Source: Gammaproteobacteria bacterium (GTDB lineage: Bacteria; Pseudomonadota; Gammaproteobacteria; Pseudomonadales; Azotimanducaceae). From it: DNA of 53,342 nt. Under the pieces are notes generated by a model. The model saw only the letters and a list, made by a program, of their open reading frames with translations, made no database searches and had not been told where the DNA came from. Shown here in pieces: positions 40,106-51,634 of this stretch (the first letter of the stretch is position 1; the number at the start of each line of letters is the position of its first letter). The position numbers and the translations under genes are program-made. Location of the stretch: positions 1 through 53,342 of the forward strand of contig REEU01000125.1 of the NCBI GenBank assembly GCA_007694905.1, read 5' to 3'.

Positions 40106-40579
40106 TCAGATGTGCTCGATGCGCTCGATGGCGTATTCGATGCTGCCACTCGGCGCATTGACCACGACTTCGTCGCCCTCGGCCTTGCCGATCAGGGCGC
40201 GGGCCATCGGTGAGGCCACAGACAGCTTGCCATGTTTCAGGTCCGCCTCGTCCTCACCGACGATGCGGTAGGTGGCTGTCTTGTCCGTATCCAGATTGGT
40301 CAGGTGCACGGTGGAGCCGAAGATGACCTTGCCCGAGGGCTTGATCTGGGTGACGTCGATGATCTGAGCGTCGGCCAGCTTGCTCTCGATCTCGCGGACG
40401 CGGGCCTCCACCAGGCCCTGTTGCTCCTTGGCGGCGTGGTACTCGGCATTTTCCTTCAGGTCACCGTGCTCGCGTGCCTCGGCGATGGCCTTGGAAATCC
40501 GCGGCCGCTCTACGCTCTTGAGCTGCTTGAGTTCGGCGCGCAGTCGCTCTGCGCCCTCGACGGTCATCGGAAACTTCAT
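40106..40579 (-). CDS. greA: transcription elongation factor GreA
   Basis: Rescues backtracked RNA polymerase by stimulating transcript cleavage. The 157-aa protein has the N-terminal coiled coil with the acidic tip ([18 protein letters not shown]) that enters the polymerase channel, and the C-terminal FKBP-like domain ([21 protein letters not shown]). Its ATG overlaps the carB stop by four bases (ATGA), so translation is coupled. Confidence 0.97.
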   Translation of the reverse strand: MKFPMTVEGAERLRAELKQLKSVERPRISKAIAEAREHGDLKENAEYHAAKEQQGLVEARVREIESKLADAQIIDVTQIKPSGKVIFGSTVHLTNLDTDKTATYRIVGEDEADLKHGKLSVASPMARALIGKAEGDEVVVNAPSGSIEYAIERIEHI

Positions 40580-43500
40580 ACGTTGAGTCCCGCGTGGAGG
40601 TCCTGGAGCCGGCGGACCGATGCGCCTCGGCCGTAGCGGATGGCGGCGCAGAATGCCTCTCCGCCGGTCAGTGTTGTCGTATAGCAGACCTTGAACTGCA
40701 GGGCGAGGCGGCGAATCACCGCGGAGTCGGCAATGGACTGCCGCCCTTCAGTGGTGTTGACGATAAGAGTGACCTGCCGGTTTTTCAACATGTCCGAGAT
40801 ATCAGGACGGCCTTCGGTCACCTTGTTGACCCGCTCCGCCTCGATGCCGGCCTCCTTGAGCACCTTGCGCGTGCCTCGGGTCGCCACCAGGCTGAAGCCA
40901 AGATCGACGAGCTCCTGCGCCATGGCAGCGATCATCGGCTTGTCCGACTCCTTGACGGACAGGAAGGCGCGGCCGCCCGTGGGCAGATCGATGCCAGCAC
41001 CCAGCGTGGCCTTGGCGAAGGCCTCCGGGAAGCTGTCGCCGATGCCCATCACCTCCCCGGTGGACTTCATTTCAGGTCCGAGGATGGGATCGACGCCGGG
41101 GAACTTGGTGAACGGGAACACTGATTCCTTGACGCACACATAGCGCGGCACGATCTCATCGGTAAACCCTTGCTCCGCGAGGCTGCGTCCAGCCATGCAG
41201 CGGGCGGCCACCTTGGCCAGTGACACGCCGATGCACTTGGACACGAACGGCACGGTCCGGGACGCCCGCGGATTGACCTCGAGCACGTAGATGACACCAT
41301 GCTGGATCGCGAGCTGGACGTTCATCAGACCCACCACGCCGAGTTCCAGCGCCATGGCCCGCACCTGCCGGCGGATCTCGGCCTGCACGTCGGGCCCAAG
41401 CCGATAAGGCGGCAGGGTGCAGGCGGAGTCGCCGGAGTGCACGCCAGCCTGCTCGATGTGTTCCATGATGGCACCGATGACCACATCACGGCCGTCACTG
41501 ACCGCATCCACGTCCACTTCCACCGCCTGATCGAGAAAGTGGTCGAGCAGCACCGGATTATTCTCGGACACCCGCACCGCCACCTGCATGTAGCGCTCGA
41601 GCTCCTCTTCCTCGTAGACGATCTCCATCGCGCGGCCGCCGAGCACGTAGGAGGGACGCACCACCATCGGGTAGCCGATGCGACGGCCCGCCTCGAGGCC
41701 TTCCTCGAAGCTCATCACCGTCTCGTTCGGAGGCTGCAGCAATCCGAGCCGGGTGATCATGTCCTGGAAGCGGCGGCGATCCTCGGCCCGGTCGATGGCG
41801 TCCGCAGGTGTCCCGATGATGGGCACACCCGCAGCCTCGAGTGCCTCCACCAGCTTCAGCGGCGTCTGCCCGCCGAACTGAACGATGACCCCCTTCGGTT
41901 GCTCCAGGTCGACAATGGCGAGGACGTCCTCCAACGTCACTGGTTCGAAATAGAGCCGGTCGGAGGTGTCGTAGTCGGTGGAGACGGTCTCCGGATTGCA
42001 GTTGACCATGATGGTTTCATAGCCGTCCTCACGCATGGCGAGGGCAGCATGGACGCAACAGTAGTCGAACTCGATGCCCTGACCGATGCGGTTCGGGCCG
42101 CCGCCGAGGACCATGATCTTGTCCCGATCCGATGGCGCCGCTTCACACTCCTCCTCATAGGTGGAGTAGAGGTAGGCGGTGGCGGACGGGAATTCCGCCG
42201 CACAGGTGTCTACGCGGCGGTACACCGGACGCAGATCGAGCGCCAGGCGGCGGGCACGCACCTCGGCCTCCGCGCAGCCGAGCAGATCGGCGAGGCGGGC
42301 ATCGGCGAAGCCCTTGCGCTTGAGCCGGTACAGCCAGGGTCGGTCGAGATCGGCGAGCGCACGCCCTGTGAGCGCCTTCTCCTCGCTGATGAGATCCTCG
42401 ATCTCGGCCAAGAACCAGGAATCCACGTGCGAGTGGTCGCAGACCTCCTCGATACTGAACCCGGCGCGGAAGGCATCGCCTAAGTACCAGAGCCGATCCG
42501 CTCGCGGCGACGCGAGCTCCCCCACCAGCCGATTGAGATCATCGGCGTCGTCGATGGGATGCCGCGGCTCGAAGCCGGCACTGTCGACTTCGAGCCCGCG
42601 CATAGCCTTGTGCAGCGACTCCTGGAACGTCCGCCCGATCGCCATGACCTCGCCGACGGATTTCATCTGAGTGGTCAGGCGGGAGTCGGCCTGGGGAAAC
42701 TTTTCGAAGGTGAACCGGGGAATCTTCGTGACCACGTAGTCGATGGCGGGCTCGAACGACGCCGGTGTCACGCCGGTGATGTCATTGAGCAGCTCGTCGA
42801 GGGTGTAGCCGACCGCCAGTTTCGCCGCCACCTTCGCGATGGGAAAGCCCGTGGCCTTGGAGGCCAGCGCGGAGGAGCGCGATACTCGCGGGTTCATCTC
42901 GATCACCACCATACGCCCGTCCGCAGGATTGATGGCGAACTGCACGTTGGAACCACCGGTCTCGACGCCGATCTCCCGCAGCACCGCGATCGATGCGTTG
43001 CGCAGGATCTGATACTCCTTGTCAGTCAGGGTCTGGGCCGGCGCCACCGTGATCGAGTCACCGGTGTGCACGCCCATGGCGTCGAAGTTCTCGATGGCGC
43101 AGATGATGATGCAGTTGTCGAGGCGGTCGCGGACCACCTCCATCTCGTATTCCTTCCAGCCGATCAGCGACTCGTCGATCAGCAGCTCCTTGGTGGGAGA
43201 CAGCTCGAGGCCGCGGCGACAGATCTCTTCGAACTCCTCGGCGTTGTAGGCAATACCGCCGCCGGAACCGCCCAGCGTGAACGACGGCCGGATGATGCAG
43301 GGAAAGCCAATCACCGCCTGGACCTGGAACGCTTCCTCCATGGAATGCGCGAAGCCGGCATTCGGGCACGCGAGACCGATACGCTTCATGGCCGCATCGA
43401 ACAGCTCGCGGTCCTCCGCCATGTCGATGGCGTCGCGGCTGGCACCGATCAGCTCCACCGCGAACTTTTCGAGGATGCCTTCCCGGGCCAGATCGAGCGC

Positions 43501-43794
43501 ACAGTTGAGCGCCGTCTGGCCACCCATGGTCGGCAGCAGGGCGTCAGGCCGCTCGGCCTCGATCACCTGCGCCACAGTGCGCCACTCCACTGGCTCGATA
43601 TAGGTGGCATCGGCCATGGAAGGATCCGTCATGATCGTGGCTGGATTCGAGTTGACCAGGATCACTCGATAACCTTCCGCCCGCAGCGCCTTGCAGGCCT
43701 GTGCGCCGGAGTAATCGAACTCGCAGGCCTGACCAATGACGATGGGGCCGGCGCCGAGGACGAGGATGCTCTTGAGGTCGGTGCGCTTGGGCAT
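40576..43794 (-). CDS. carB: carbamoyl-phosphate synthase large subunit
   Basis: Makes carbamoyl phosphate from bicarbonate, ammonia passed from CarA, and two ATP, feeding arginine and pyrimidine synthesis. The 1072-aa protein has two homologous ATP-grasp halves (each with GGGxxxxxGxEFDY-type openings: [15 protein letters not shown] and [15 protein letters not shown]) and a C-terminal MGS-like allosteric domain. Coupled to greA downstream; carA lies 51 bp upstream. Confidence 0.98.
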   Translation of the reverse strand: MPKRTDLKSILVLGAGPIVIGQACEFDYSGAQACKALRAEGYRVILVNSNPATIMTDPSMADATYIEPVEWRTVAQVIEAERPDALLPTMGGQTALNCALDLAREGILEKFAVELIGASRDAIDMAEDRELFDAAMKRIGLACPNAGFAHSMEEAFQVQAVIGFPCIIRPSFTLGGSGGGIAYNAEEFEEICRRGLELSPTKELLIDESLIGWKEYEMEVVRDRLDNCIIICAIENFDAMGVHTGDSITVAPAQTLTDKEYQILRNASIAVLREIGVETGGSNVQFAINPADGRMVVIEMNPRVSRSSALASKATGFPIAKVAAKLAVGYTLDELLNDITGVTPASFEPAIDYVVTKIPRFTFEKFPQADSRLTTQMKSVGEVMAIGRTFQESLHKAMRGLEVDSAGFEPRHPIDDADDLNRLVGELASPRADRLWYLGDAFRAGFSIEEVCDHSHVDSWFLAEIEDLISEEKALTGRALADLDRPWLYRLKRKGFADARLADLLGCAEAEVRARRLALDLRPVYRRVDTCAAEFPSATAYLYSTYEEECEAAPSDRDKIMVLGGGPNRIGQGIEFDYCCVHAALAMREDGYETIMVNCNPETVSTDYDTSDRLYFEPVTLEDVLAIVDLEQPKGVIVQFGGQTPLKLVEALEAAGVPIIGTPADAIDRAEDRRRFQDMITRLGLLQPPNETVMSFEEGLEAGRRIGYPMVVRPSYVLGGRAMEIVYEEEELERYMQVAVRVSENNPVLLDHFLDQAVEVDVDAVSDGRDVVIGAIMEHIEQAGVHSGDSACTLPPYRLGPDVQAEIRRQVRAMALELGVVGLMNVQLAIQHGVIYVLEVNPRASRTVPFVSKCIGVSLAKVAARCMAGRSLAEQGFTDEIVPRYVCVKESVFPFTKFPGVDPILGPEMKSTGEVMGIGDSFPEAFAKATLGAGIDLPTGGRAFLSVKESDKPMIAAMAQELVDLGFSLVATRGTRKVLKEAGIEAERVNKVTEGRPDISDMLKNRQVTLIVNTTEGRQSIADSAVIRRLALQFKVCYTTTLTGGEAFCAAIRYGRGASVRRLQDLHAGLNV

Positions 43795-43845
43795 GTTCGA
43801 TCTTCTGCTTCACAAGGCGCCGGACCATCGCCGGCGCGAAAGAGC

Positions 43846-44994
43846 TCAATTGCCCCGATGCGCCGCCATCATGTCGATGAAGGCGTCGAACAGGGCCTCT
43901 GCGTCCTGGGGCCCGGGGCTTGCTTCCGGATGGCCCTGGAAACCGAATGCGGGTCGCTCACGGTGCCGGATACCTTGCAGCGATCCGTCGAACAGCGACA
44001 CGTGGGTGGCCTCGAGGCTCGAGGGGAGGCTGTCTCCGTCCACCGCAAAGCCGTGATTCTGACTGGTGATCATCACCCGCCCGGTGGCCAGGTCCTGCAC
44101 CGGATGGTTGGCGCCGTGGTGACCGTGATCCATTTTCAGGGTGCGCGCGCCGCTGGCCAGTCCCAGCAGCTGATGCCCGAGGCAGATGCCGAATTGGGGC
44201 ACCCCGGCATCGAGGAACTGCTTGATGGCATCGATGGCGTAGTCGCACGGCTCTGGGTCACCAGGGCCGTTGGACAGGAACACGCCGTCCGGAGCCATCT
44301 CCAGCACGTCTTCCGCGGGCGTGCGCGCCGGCACCACCGTGACCGCGCAGCCGCGGTCCACCAGCAGCCTGAGGATGTTGCGCTTGACACCGAAATCGTA
44401 GGCCACCACGCGAAAGTCGCCGTCCGCTGCCGGCCGCCGCAGGTGGCCAACACCCAGCTGCCAGGAGCCTTCCTGCCAACGATAGGACTGCGCCACGGAG
44501 ACGGTTCTGGCTAGATCCATGCCCTTCAGGCCGGGGAATGCGCGCGCCCGGGCCACCGCTTCCTCGGCCGTGATCTGCGCCGCCTCGTCGCCTGCGATGA
44601 TGATGCCGGCCATGGCACCCCGGGTGCGTATCAGGCGGGTCAGGCGGCGCGTGTCCACATCTGCGATGGCCACAACCCCTTCACGCTGCAGGAACTCGGG
44701 CAGGGACATCTGAGAGCGGAAGTTGGAGACACGACGGGTCAGCTGCCGGATGACGAGTCCTGCGGCATGAACCCGCTCGGACTCCATGTCTTCGTCATTG
44801 CAGCCGACGTTGCCGATCTGGGGATAGGTGAGGGTGACGATCTGCTGCGCGTAGGAGGGATCGGAGAGAATCTCCTGATAGCCGGTCATGGCGGTATTGA
44901 ATACCACCTCGCCAGCACTCTCCCCTGCTCGTCCGATCGAGACGCCGTGGAAGATGGACCCATCCTCGAGCGCGAGAATCGCTGGCGCAGCCAA
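43846..44994 (-). CDS. carA: carbamoyl-phosphate synthase small subunit
   Basis: Glutamine amidotransferase that supplies ammonia to CarB. The 382-aa protein has the N-terminal CPSase small domain ([32 protein letters not shown]) and the class I amidotransferase domain with the catalytic cysteine in [10 protein letters not shown] and His/Glu in [12 protein letters not shown] at 44994 is the start: no ATG fits and AGGGG lies about nine bases upstream. The leader upstream holds a candidate promoter and a terminator. Confidence 0.97.
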   Translation of the reverse strand: MAAPAILALEDGSIFHGVSIGRAGESAGEVVFNTAMTGYQEILSDPSYAQQIVTLTYPQIGNVGCNDEDMESERVHAAGLVIRQLTRRVSNFRSQMSLPEFLQREGVVAIADVDTRRLTRLIRTRGAMAGIIIAGDEAAQITAEEAVARARAFPGLKGMDLARTVSVAQSYRWQEGSWQLGVGHLRRPAADGDFRVVAYDFGVKRNILRLLVDRGCAVTVVPARTPAEDVLEMAPDGVFLSNGPGDPEPCDYAIDAIKQFLDAGVPQFGICLGHQLLGLASGARTLKMDHGHHGANHPVQDLATGRVMITSQNHGFAVDGDSLPSSLEATHVSLFDGSLQGIRHRERPAFGFQGHPEASPGPQDAEALFDAFIDMMAAHRGN

Positions 44995-45050
44995 TGCGCG
45001 TTACCCCTGCAAATTGTCCCGAACAATCCTCGAACGCTGCAGCCGCTCGC

Positions 45051-45086
45051 AAAAAGGCGGGGGGAATTGCTTCCTCCCCGCCTTTT
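45051..45086 (-). terminator. terminator or attenuator in the carAB leader
   Basis: On the minus strand an 11-bp stem (AAAAGGCGGGG, 45086-45076, with 45062-45052) extended by four more pairs after a one-base bulge is followed by a run of five Ts. It lies 57 bp before the carA start and downstream of a candidate promoter, so it may be an attenuator of carAB; it could also simply end dapB transcripts. A second GC palindrome, GTGCCCC-C-GGGGCAC, lies between promoter and terminator (about 45092-45106). Confidence 0.8.
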
Positions 45087-45136
45087 CGCGCAGTGCCCCG
45101 GGGGCACCACGGAAGCCGTCTCGACAGTGGCGCGAG

Positions 45137-45165
45137 ATGATACGCAAGGGTCCCGGGGCTGTCCA
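45137..45165 (-). promoter_or_regulatory. candidate carAB promoter
   Basis: On the minus strand TGGACA (45160-45165), a 17-bp spacer and TATCAT (45137-45142) each differ from consensus at one base. The predicted start near 45130 puts the strong terminator (45051-45086) inside the 5' leader of carA. Confidence 0.55.
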
Positions 45166-45200
45166 TTTCAGCGGCACCAGAACCCACTTTCGAAGTCGCT

Positions 45201-45367
45201 GTGGGAGCGTCCAGGCGTGGCGCCGGAGCGAGGATCAGTCCGCGATCGCTGCGGCGCCTGCGGCGCCTGCAGCCTCCCACAAAGCCCGTTTCGACTCGGC
45301 GCCTGTGGGAGCGTCCAGGCCGCGCGCAGCGCGGACGGACCGAGGCTCAGGCGTCGCGGCAGCCTGA
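45201..45367. repeat. REP-like palindromic repeats between dapB and carA
   Basis: The 373-bp dapB-carA gap has no gene. Next to dapB it holds GTGGGAG (45201-45207), GATCAGTCCGCGATCGCT (45233-45250) and the inverted pair CTCCCACA (45274-45281) / TGTGGGAG (45304-45311). It is the second locus of the repeat family seen at 9516-9899. The remaining part holds the carAB promoter and attenuator. Confidence 0.8.
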
Positions 45368-46267
<900 letters not shown>

Positions 46268-46270
46268 TTA

Positions 46271-47386
46271 TCAGGACGTCAGATCGTCGAAGAACTTCTT
46301 CACGCCCTCGAACCAGCTCTGCTCCTTCGGCGACTGCTCGCCGCCCTCCAGAGTGGCGCGGAACTGCTCGAGCAGGGCCTTCTGCTCGCTGGACAGCTTG
46401 ACCGGGGTCTCCACCACGACCCGGCACATGAGATCGCCCTGCGGACCGCCGCGCACGGGGCGCACCCCCTTGCCGCGCAGCCGGAACAGTTTTCCGGACT
46501 GAGTCTCCGGCGGAATTTTCAGCTTCACACGCCCATCCAGGGTGGGCACTTCGAGCTCTCCGCCCAGTGCCGCATCCGGGAAGCTGATGGGCACCTCGCA
46601 GAACAGGTGTCGACCTTCACGGGTGAACAGGGGATGCTCGCGTACGGCGATCTGCACGTAGAGGTCCCCCGACGGCCCACCGGCTGGTCCGGCTTCGCCC
46701 TCGCCACCGAGGCGGATGCGATCACCCGTATCCACGCCCGGCGGGACCTTCACCGACAGGTGCCGGGTTTCCTCCTGTACTCCGCGGCCACCACAGGGCC
46801 GACACGGATCGGTGACCACTTTGCCAGCCCCCCGGCAGCGCGGGCAGGTCTGCTGCAGCGTAAAGAATCCCTGGGACATGCGGATCTGGCCGGCACCGTC
46901 GCAATCCGGGCAGGTGCTGGGCGACGAGCCCGGGGCAGAGCCGTCGCCGCCACAGTGGTGACACGCGACGAGGCTGGGAATCCTGATGGAGACGGAGTCG
47001 CCCCGGACGGCCTGCTCGAGATCCAACTCGAGCGTGTACTGCAGGTCTGCACCGCGATGGACCCGACCACCGCCGCGGCCACCGCCACTGAAGATGTCGC
47101 CGAAGACGTCCGAGAAAATGTCAGAGAAACTGGAGGCGCCTTGACCGAAACCCCCATTGCCGCCGAGCCCAGCGTGGCCGAAGCGATCGTAGGCGGCCCG
47201 TCGCTCCTCGTCAGCGAGCACTTCGTAGGCCTCATTGGCTTCTTTGAAGTGCTCCGCGGCATCGGGATCGTCAGGATTCCGATCCGGGTGATACTTCATG
47301 GCGAGGCGCCGATAGGCCTTCTTGATCTCGCCCTCGGACGCGCCCCGCTCCACTCCGAGCACTTCGTAGAAATCCCGCTGCGCCAT
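46271..47386 (-). CDS. dnaJ: co-chaperone DnaJ
   Basis: Hsp40 that hands substrates to DnaK and stimulates its ATPase. The 371-aa protein has a J domain with YHPDRNP (HPD), a Gly/Phe-rich linker ([13 protein letters not shown]), four zinc repeats ([32 protein letters not shown]) and the C-terminal substrate domains. It follows dnaK by 145 bp with no obvious separate promoter. Confidence 0.98.
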   Translation of the reverse strand: MAQRDFYEVLGVERGASEGEIKKAYRRLAMKYHPDRNPDDPDAAEHFKEANEAYEVLADEERRAAYDRFGHAGLGGNGGFGQGASSFSDIFSDVFGDIFSGGGRGGGRVHRGADLQYTLELDLEQAVRGDSVSIRIPSLVACHHCGGDGSAPGSSPSTCPDCDGAGQIRMSQGFFTLQQTCPRCRGAGKVVTDPCRPCGGRGVQEETRHLSVKVPPGVDTGDRIRLGGEGEAGPAGGPSGDLYVQIAVREHPLFTREGRHLFCEVPISFPDAALGGELEVPTLDGRVKLKIPPETQSGKLFRLRGKGVRPVRGGPQGDLMCRVVVETPVKLSSEQKALLEQFRATLEGGEQSPKEQSWFEGVKKFFDDLTS

Positions 47387-47531
47387 GAATGGCTTTACCC
47401 CTGGTCAACTCATGGGTGGCGCCACATCTACGTACCGCCCCGAAACACCCTGCTCCAACGACGACGACCCGGCGCATTGCAGCGCCCCCTCCTCACTGGA
47501 CCCGGCCCCCCTGGGCGGCGGCGATAACCGC

Positions 47532-49448
47532 TTACTTCTTGCCGTCGTCGTCCTTCACTTCCTCGAACTCCGCGTCGACGGTTTCGCCGTCGTCGGCTGC
47601 GTCCGCAGCCTCGGGACCCGAACCCGCTTCCGGCTCCGCGTAGAGCTTCTGCGCCACGCTGGCGGAAGCTTCCGAAAGCGCCTTCATGCGCGCCTCGATC
47701 TCGGCGGTATCGTCGCTCTTGAGCACACCCTCAAGGTCGCTGATGGCCGATTCCACCTTGGACTTCTCATCCGCGTCCAGCTTGTCGCCGGCGTCCGCCA
47801 ATGTCTTGCGGGTGGCGTGCACCAGACCATCGGCCTGGTTGCGCAGACTCACCAGTTCCTCGAACCTGCGGTCCTCATCGGCGTGGGACTCCGCGTCCTT
47901 CACCATCGCGTCGATTTCCTCCTCCGTCAGGCCGGAGGCTGCCTTGATGACGATGGACTGCTCCTTACCAGTGGCCTTGTCCTTGGCCGACACGTTGAGA
48001 ATGCCGTTGGAGTCGATGTCGAACGCGACCTCGACCTGAGGCACGCCACGCGGCGCCGGCGGAATGTCCGCCAGATCGAAGCGCCCGAGCGACTTGTTCT
48101 GACCAGCCTGTTTGCGCTCACCCTGGAGCACGTGAATCGTCACCGCCGTCTGGTTGTCGTCCGCCGTCGAGAAGACCTGAGTCTTCTTGGTGGGAATGGT
48201 GGTATTTTTCTCGATCAGCGTGCTCATGACGCCGCCGAGCGTCTCGATGCCGAGAGACAGCGGGATGACGTCGAGCAGCAGCACGTCCTTGACGTCGCCG
48301 GACAGCACCGCGGCCTGGATTGCCGCACCGAGCGCCACGGCTTCATCCGGGTTCACGTCCTTGCGCGGCTCCCGGTCGAAGAACGCCTTCACTTTCTCCT
48401 GAACCATGGGCATCCGGGTCTGGCCGCCCACCAGGATCACGTCGTCGATCTCGCCCGCCTTCAAGCCGGCATCCTGCAGGGCTGTCCGGCAGGGGGCGAT
48501 GGTGCGATCGATGATCTCTTCCACCAGGGACTCGAGCTTGGCCCGGGTGATTTTGGTCACCAGGTGCTTCGGGCCGGAGGAATCTGCGGTGATGTAGGGC
48601 AGATTGACCTCGGTCTGCTGGCTGGAGGACAGCTCGATCTTGGCCTTCTCCGCCGCCTCCTTCAGCCGCTGTTTCGCCAGTGGATCATTGCGCAGGTCCA
48701 TGCCCTGGTCTTTCTTGAACTCTTCCGCCAGATAGTCGATCAGGCGCAGGTCGAAGTCTTCGCCACCGAGGAACGTGTCGCCGTTGGTGGAGAGCACCTC
48801 GAACTGATGCTCGCCATCCACTTCAGCAATTTCGATGATGGAAACATCGAACGTGCCACCACCGAGATCGTAGACTGCGATCTTGGCGTCACCCCGCTTC
48901 TTGTCCATCCCGTAGGCGAGCGCGGCCGCGGTGGGCTCATTGATGATGCGCCTGACCTCGAGGCCGGCAATGCGGCCTGCATCCTTGGTGGCCTGCCGCT
49001 GGCTGTCGTCGAAGTAAGCGGGCACCGTGATCACGGCCTCAGTGACCTCTTCGCCAAGATAATCCTCGGCGGTCTTCTTCATCTTCTTCAACACTTCCGC
49101 CGATACCTGCGGCGGCGCCATCGTCTTGCCCTTCACGTCGACCCAGGCGTCGCCGTTGTCCGCCTTGACAATCTTGTAGGGCACCATGCCGATGTCCTTC
49201 TGGACCACGGCGTCATCGAACTTGCGGCCCACGAGACGCTTCACGGCGAAGAGCGTGTTGTGCGGATTGGTCACCGCCTGACGCTTGGCGGACTGGCCGA
49301 CGAGAATTTCGCCGTCCTCGGTGAACGCCACGATGGATGGCGTGGTGCGATCACCCTCGGCGTTTTCGATCACCTTGGGGTTCTTGCCCTCGAGTACTGC
49401 CACGCATGAATTGGTGGTGCCGAGGTCAATGCCGATGATCTTGCCCAT
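47532..49448 (-). CDS. dnaK: molecular chaperone DnaK (Hsp70)
   Basis: ATP-driven chaperone. The 638-aa protein has [44 protein letters not shown], the substrate domain, a helical lid, and a C-terminus ending [12 protein letters not shown], the common proteobacterial tail. GGAGAAG precedes the ATG. A sigma32-like promoter lies in the grpE-dnaK gap. Confidence 0.98.
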   Translation of the reverse strand: MGKIIGIDLGTTNSCVAVLEGKNPKVIENAEGDRTTPSIVAFTEDGEILVGQSAKRQAVTNPHNTLFAVKRLVGRKFDDAVVQKDIGMVPYKIVKADNGDAWVDVKGKTMAPPQVSAEVLKKMKKTAEDYLGEEVTEAVITVPAYFDDSQRQATKDAGRIAGLEVRRIINEPTAAALAYGMDKKRGDAKIAVYDLGGGTFDVSIIEIAEVDGEHQFEVLSTNGDTFLGGEDFDLRLIDYLAEEFKKDQGMDLRNDPLAKQRLKEAAEKAKIELSSSQQTEVNLPYITADSSGPKHLVTKITRAKLESLVEEIIDRTIAPCRTALQDAGLKAGEIDDVILVGGQTRMPMVQEKVKAFFDREPRKDVNPDEAVALGAAIQAAVLSGDVKDVLLLDVIPLSLGIETLGGVMSTLIEKNTTIPTKKTQVFSTADDNQTAVTIHVLQGERKQAGQNKSLGRFDLADIPPAPRGVPQVEVAFDIDSNGILNVSAKDKATGKEQSIVIKAASGLTEEEIDAMVKDAESHADEDRRFEELVSLRNQADGLVHATRKTLADAGDKLDADEKSKVESAISDLEGVLKSDDTAEIEARMKALSEASASVAQKLYAEPEAGSGPEAADAADDGETVDAEFEEVKDDDGKK

Positions 49449-49529
49449 TGCTCTTCTCCGATCTCGATTCGTGGTTCCGTTTCGCGAATCTGGGGTCGAT
49501 TGCCGGCGAAACGTCGTTGGATGTCAGCC

Positions 49530-49558
49530 TATATCGGTGCCGCAACACAGGATTCAAG
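49530..49558 (-). promoter_or_regulatory. sigma32-type promoter before dnaK
   Basis: On the minus strand CTTGAAT (49552-49558), a 13-bp spacer and ACCGATATA (49530-49538) match the sigma32 consensus CTTGAAA-N13-15-CCCCATNTA at 6 of 7 and 6 of 8 defined positions. The same place fits a weak sigma70 promoter (TTGAAT-N16-GATATA). Start would be about 80 bp before dnaK. Confidence 0.6.
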
Positions 49559-49571
49559 GGGTCTACCCCGA

Positions 49572-50150
49572 TCAGGCGCTGCCCTTGGCTACGGTGACCA
49601 TAGCGGCGCGCAGCAACCGGCCGTTCAGCGTGTAGCCCTTCTGCAGCACGTGCACCACAGTATTGGGCGCCGCATCAGGCGCCTCCACCATGGACATGGC
49701 CTCGTGGTACGTCGGGTCGAACGTCTCACCTGCGGGATCCACCTGCTTGATTCCGGCCCGCTCCAGCGTATCCAGGAACAGCCGCAGCGACAGCCCGACA
49801 CCTTCTCGCAGCGCCTGCGCACCCGGCGCGTCATCGCCGAGCTCTGCCGCCGCCTGCGCGGATTTATCGAGGCTGTCCGCCACTGGAAGAAGCTGGCTCG
49901 CAAACTTCTCCAAGGCATACTTATGAGCGTTTTCCACGTCCCGCTCCGCCCGCCGACGCACGTTCTCCGCCTCGGCGCGGCCCCGCAGGGCGGCGTCCCG
50001 ATATTGGGCCACTTCCTCCCGCAGCGCAGCGAGTTCAGCCTCCGCGTCGGCCCCCGCTCCGGATTCACCAGCGCCGGACCCGGTAGCCGGATCCTCCGCG
50101 GCCTCGGCAGACTCGGACGTCGCGCCCGGTTTCTGCTGCTCGTCCTTCAT
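49572..50150 (-). CDS. grpE: nucleotide exchange factor GrpE
   Basis: Releases ADP from DnaK. The 192-aa protein has an acidic, Ala/Glu-rich N-terminus, a long coiled-coil helix (AELAALREEVAQYRDAALRGRAEAENVRRRAERD) given here only as its region about residues 38-72, and the C-terminal beta domain with FDPTYHEAMSMV. The ATG at 50150 has GAGG five bases upstream; the upstream extension overlaps the sigma32 promoter and is not coding. Confidence 0.95.
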   Translation of the reverse strand: MKDEQQKPGATSESAEAAEDPATGSGAGESGAGADAEAELAALREEVAQYRDAALRGRAEAENVRRRAERDVENAHKYALEKFASQLLPVADSLDKSAQAAAELGDDAPGAQALREGVGLSLRLFLDTLERAGIKQVDPAGETFDPTYHEAMSMVEAPDAAPNTVVHVLQKGYTLNGRLLRAAMVTVAKGSA

Positions 50151-50222
50151 CCCATCCTCTCCGTGCTGTTGCTGTTTTCGGGGGCAGCCCGCGCCCTGCC
50201 GCGAAGGCTGCTGCAGGTTCAG

Positions 50223-50252
50223 TGGATGGGGACGGCGGGGGTTTGGTTCAAC
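50223..50252 (-). promoter_or_regulatory. sigma32-type promoter before grpE
   Basis: On the minus strand GTTGAAC (50246-50252), a 14-bp spacer and CCCCATCCA (50223-50231) match the heat-shock sigma consensus CTTGAAA-N13-15-CCCCATNTA, with the CCCCAT core intact. It lies in the hrcA-grpE gap, about 70 bp before grpE. Confidence 0.7.
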
Positions 50253-50289
50253 CCCGATCGAGGTCATTGCGGGCTTGCCGGCGTGTCCG

Positions 50290-50312
50290 GGCCGAGCGCA
50301 CGCGCTCGGGCC
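50290..50312. repeat. 23-bp palindrome, copy 2 (hrcA-grpE gap)
   Basis: This is the exact reverse complement of 46219-46241, lying between hrcA and the grpE sigma32 promoter. Both copies bracket the grpE-dnaK-dnaJ block in opposite orientation. Confidence 0.75.
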
Positions 50313-50410
50313 TAAAAGCCTCCCGCCGCCGCATCGCGTCCCTGTAGGCGAGCCGCATGCGGAGCACGCGCGTGCGCGCCGCCCGGGCCATCAAAATCAA
50401 TGAGTTATGG

Positions 50411-51457
50411 TCAGTGCACGCGCAGGGCGGCGCCAAGCAGGCGCGCCGTGGCGTCGACGATGGGAATCACGCGGTGGTAAGCCATGCGGGTCGGGCCAAT
50501 GACGCCAAGCACGCCGGCACGCTTGCCGTCGAGCTGATAGGGCGCCGTAACGAGAGAGTAGTCCCCAAGGGGCTTATAGCCGGATTCCTCACCGATGAAC
50601 AGGTGGACGCCCTCCGCATCAAGGCAGCGGTCCAGCAGATGCAGCACGTCCCGCTTCTGGCCGAACGCATCGAACAGTTCACGAACGGTGTCCATATCCT
50701 CGCCGGTGACGAAATTGAGCAGGTTGCCCTCGCCGGCCACCACGTAGTCGCCCTCGGCAGACGCATCCGGGCCAAGCGCACTCGCTGCAACCGTCAGCAT
50801 CTCACTCATCAGCGCGTCCATGCGCGCCTTGTCCCGCTCCATGCCGGAAAGAATCTGCTCCCGGACCCGGCCGAGGGACACGCCGGCGAAGTGATGGTTG
50901 ATGTAGTTCGCCGCCGTAGTGAGCTCCGCCTCACCATACTGCCGCTCGGTGCGGATGACCCGGTTCTCGACCTCGTGATCGTTGAGCACCAGGATCACCA
51001 GGATGCGCTGGCCTGCCAGCGGCAGAAACTCGACATGACGCAGGGTGACGATTTCGCGCCGGGGCAGGGTGACCACGCCGGCCAAACGGGTGATGCCGGA
51101 CAGCAGCGAGGACGCCGTGGCCGCGAGCTCCTTGCTGCCCAGCTCCGGCGTCAGGCGCTCCCGCAGGGCGTCCAGTGCCGCCTGCTCCAGCGGCTGCACC
51201 GAGACCAGATAGTCGACGAAGAAGCGCAGGCCCTGGGGCGTCGGCACCTTGCCCGCCGAGGTATGCGGTGACACCACGAGGCCATGGGACTCCAGGTCCG
51301 CCATGACGTTGCGCACTGTGGCGGAGGAGATATTGAGGTCGCTTTCCGCTGCCAACGTCTTCGACGCCACCGGCTGCCCGGATTCGATATAGCGCTCGAT
51401 GAGCAGCTTCAGCAGCATGCTGGCGCGTTCGTTCAAGGGGTCATCGCGCTGCGTCAT
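50411..51457 (-). CDS. hrcA: heat-inducible transcription repressor HrcA
   Basis: Repressor that in other bacteria binds CIRCE operators (TTAGCACTC-N9-GAGTGCTAA) upstream of chaperone genes, with GroEL as co-factor. The 348-aa protein has an N-terminal winged helix (LLIERYIESGQPVASKTLA, SSATVRNVMADLESHGLV) and the HrcA C-terminal domain. The ATG at 51457 has a GGGTGG site. No CIRCE is seen in this operon, so its targets (perhaps groESL) may lie elsewhere. The open frame extends much further upstream antisense to recN, which is spurious. Confidence 0.95.
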   Translation of the reverse strand: MTQRDDPLNERASMLLKLLIERYIESGQPVASKTLAAESDLNISSATVRNVMADLESHGLVVSPHTSAGKVPTPQGLRFFVDYLVSVQPLEQAALDALRERLTPELGSKELAATASSLLSGITRLAGVVTLPRREIVTLRHVEFLPLAGQRILVILVLNDHEVENRVIRTERQYGEAELTTAANYINHHFAGVSLGRVREQILSGMERDKARMDALMSEMLTVAASALGPDASAEGDYVVAGEGNLLNFVTGEDMDTVRELFDAFGQKRDVLHLLDRCLDAEGVHLFIGEESGYKPLGDYSLVTAPYQLDGKRAGVLGVIGPTRMAYHRVIPIVDATARLLGAALRVH

Positions 51458-51634
51458 GATTACAACCACCCTAACCTGGCCCAGCGATCGCCCGGTCACC
51501 TGAGTGTACGGCGTTCCGCTACAAGTGACATCTTGGGGCGATGACGCACGTCTGCAACAGTGCGACGCTGCTTGCGGGGCGCTCGCGCCCAGCCGCAGAA
51601 TGCTCGAGCACAGCTGCCGATCGAATTGCCCACC

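Noticed and set aside
42559-44514. Long open frame antisense to carA/carB.
   Set aside because: No family match, lies wholly opposite conserved carAB codons; typical high-GC shadow. Similar cases at 2105-3970, 24297-25895, 25898-27820 and 47385-49409 were rejected for the same reason.
49449-51560. CIRCE operator expected near hrcA, grpE or dnaK.
   Set aside because: I searched for TTAGCACTC/GAGTGCTAA by eye and found nothing close.
51540-51634. LexA box before recN.
   Set aside because: No CTGT-N8-ACAG-type sequence with useful match; recN may have another SOS operator or none here.
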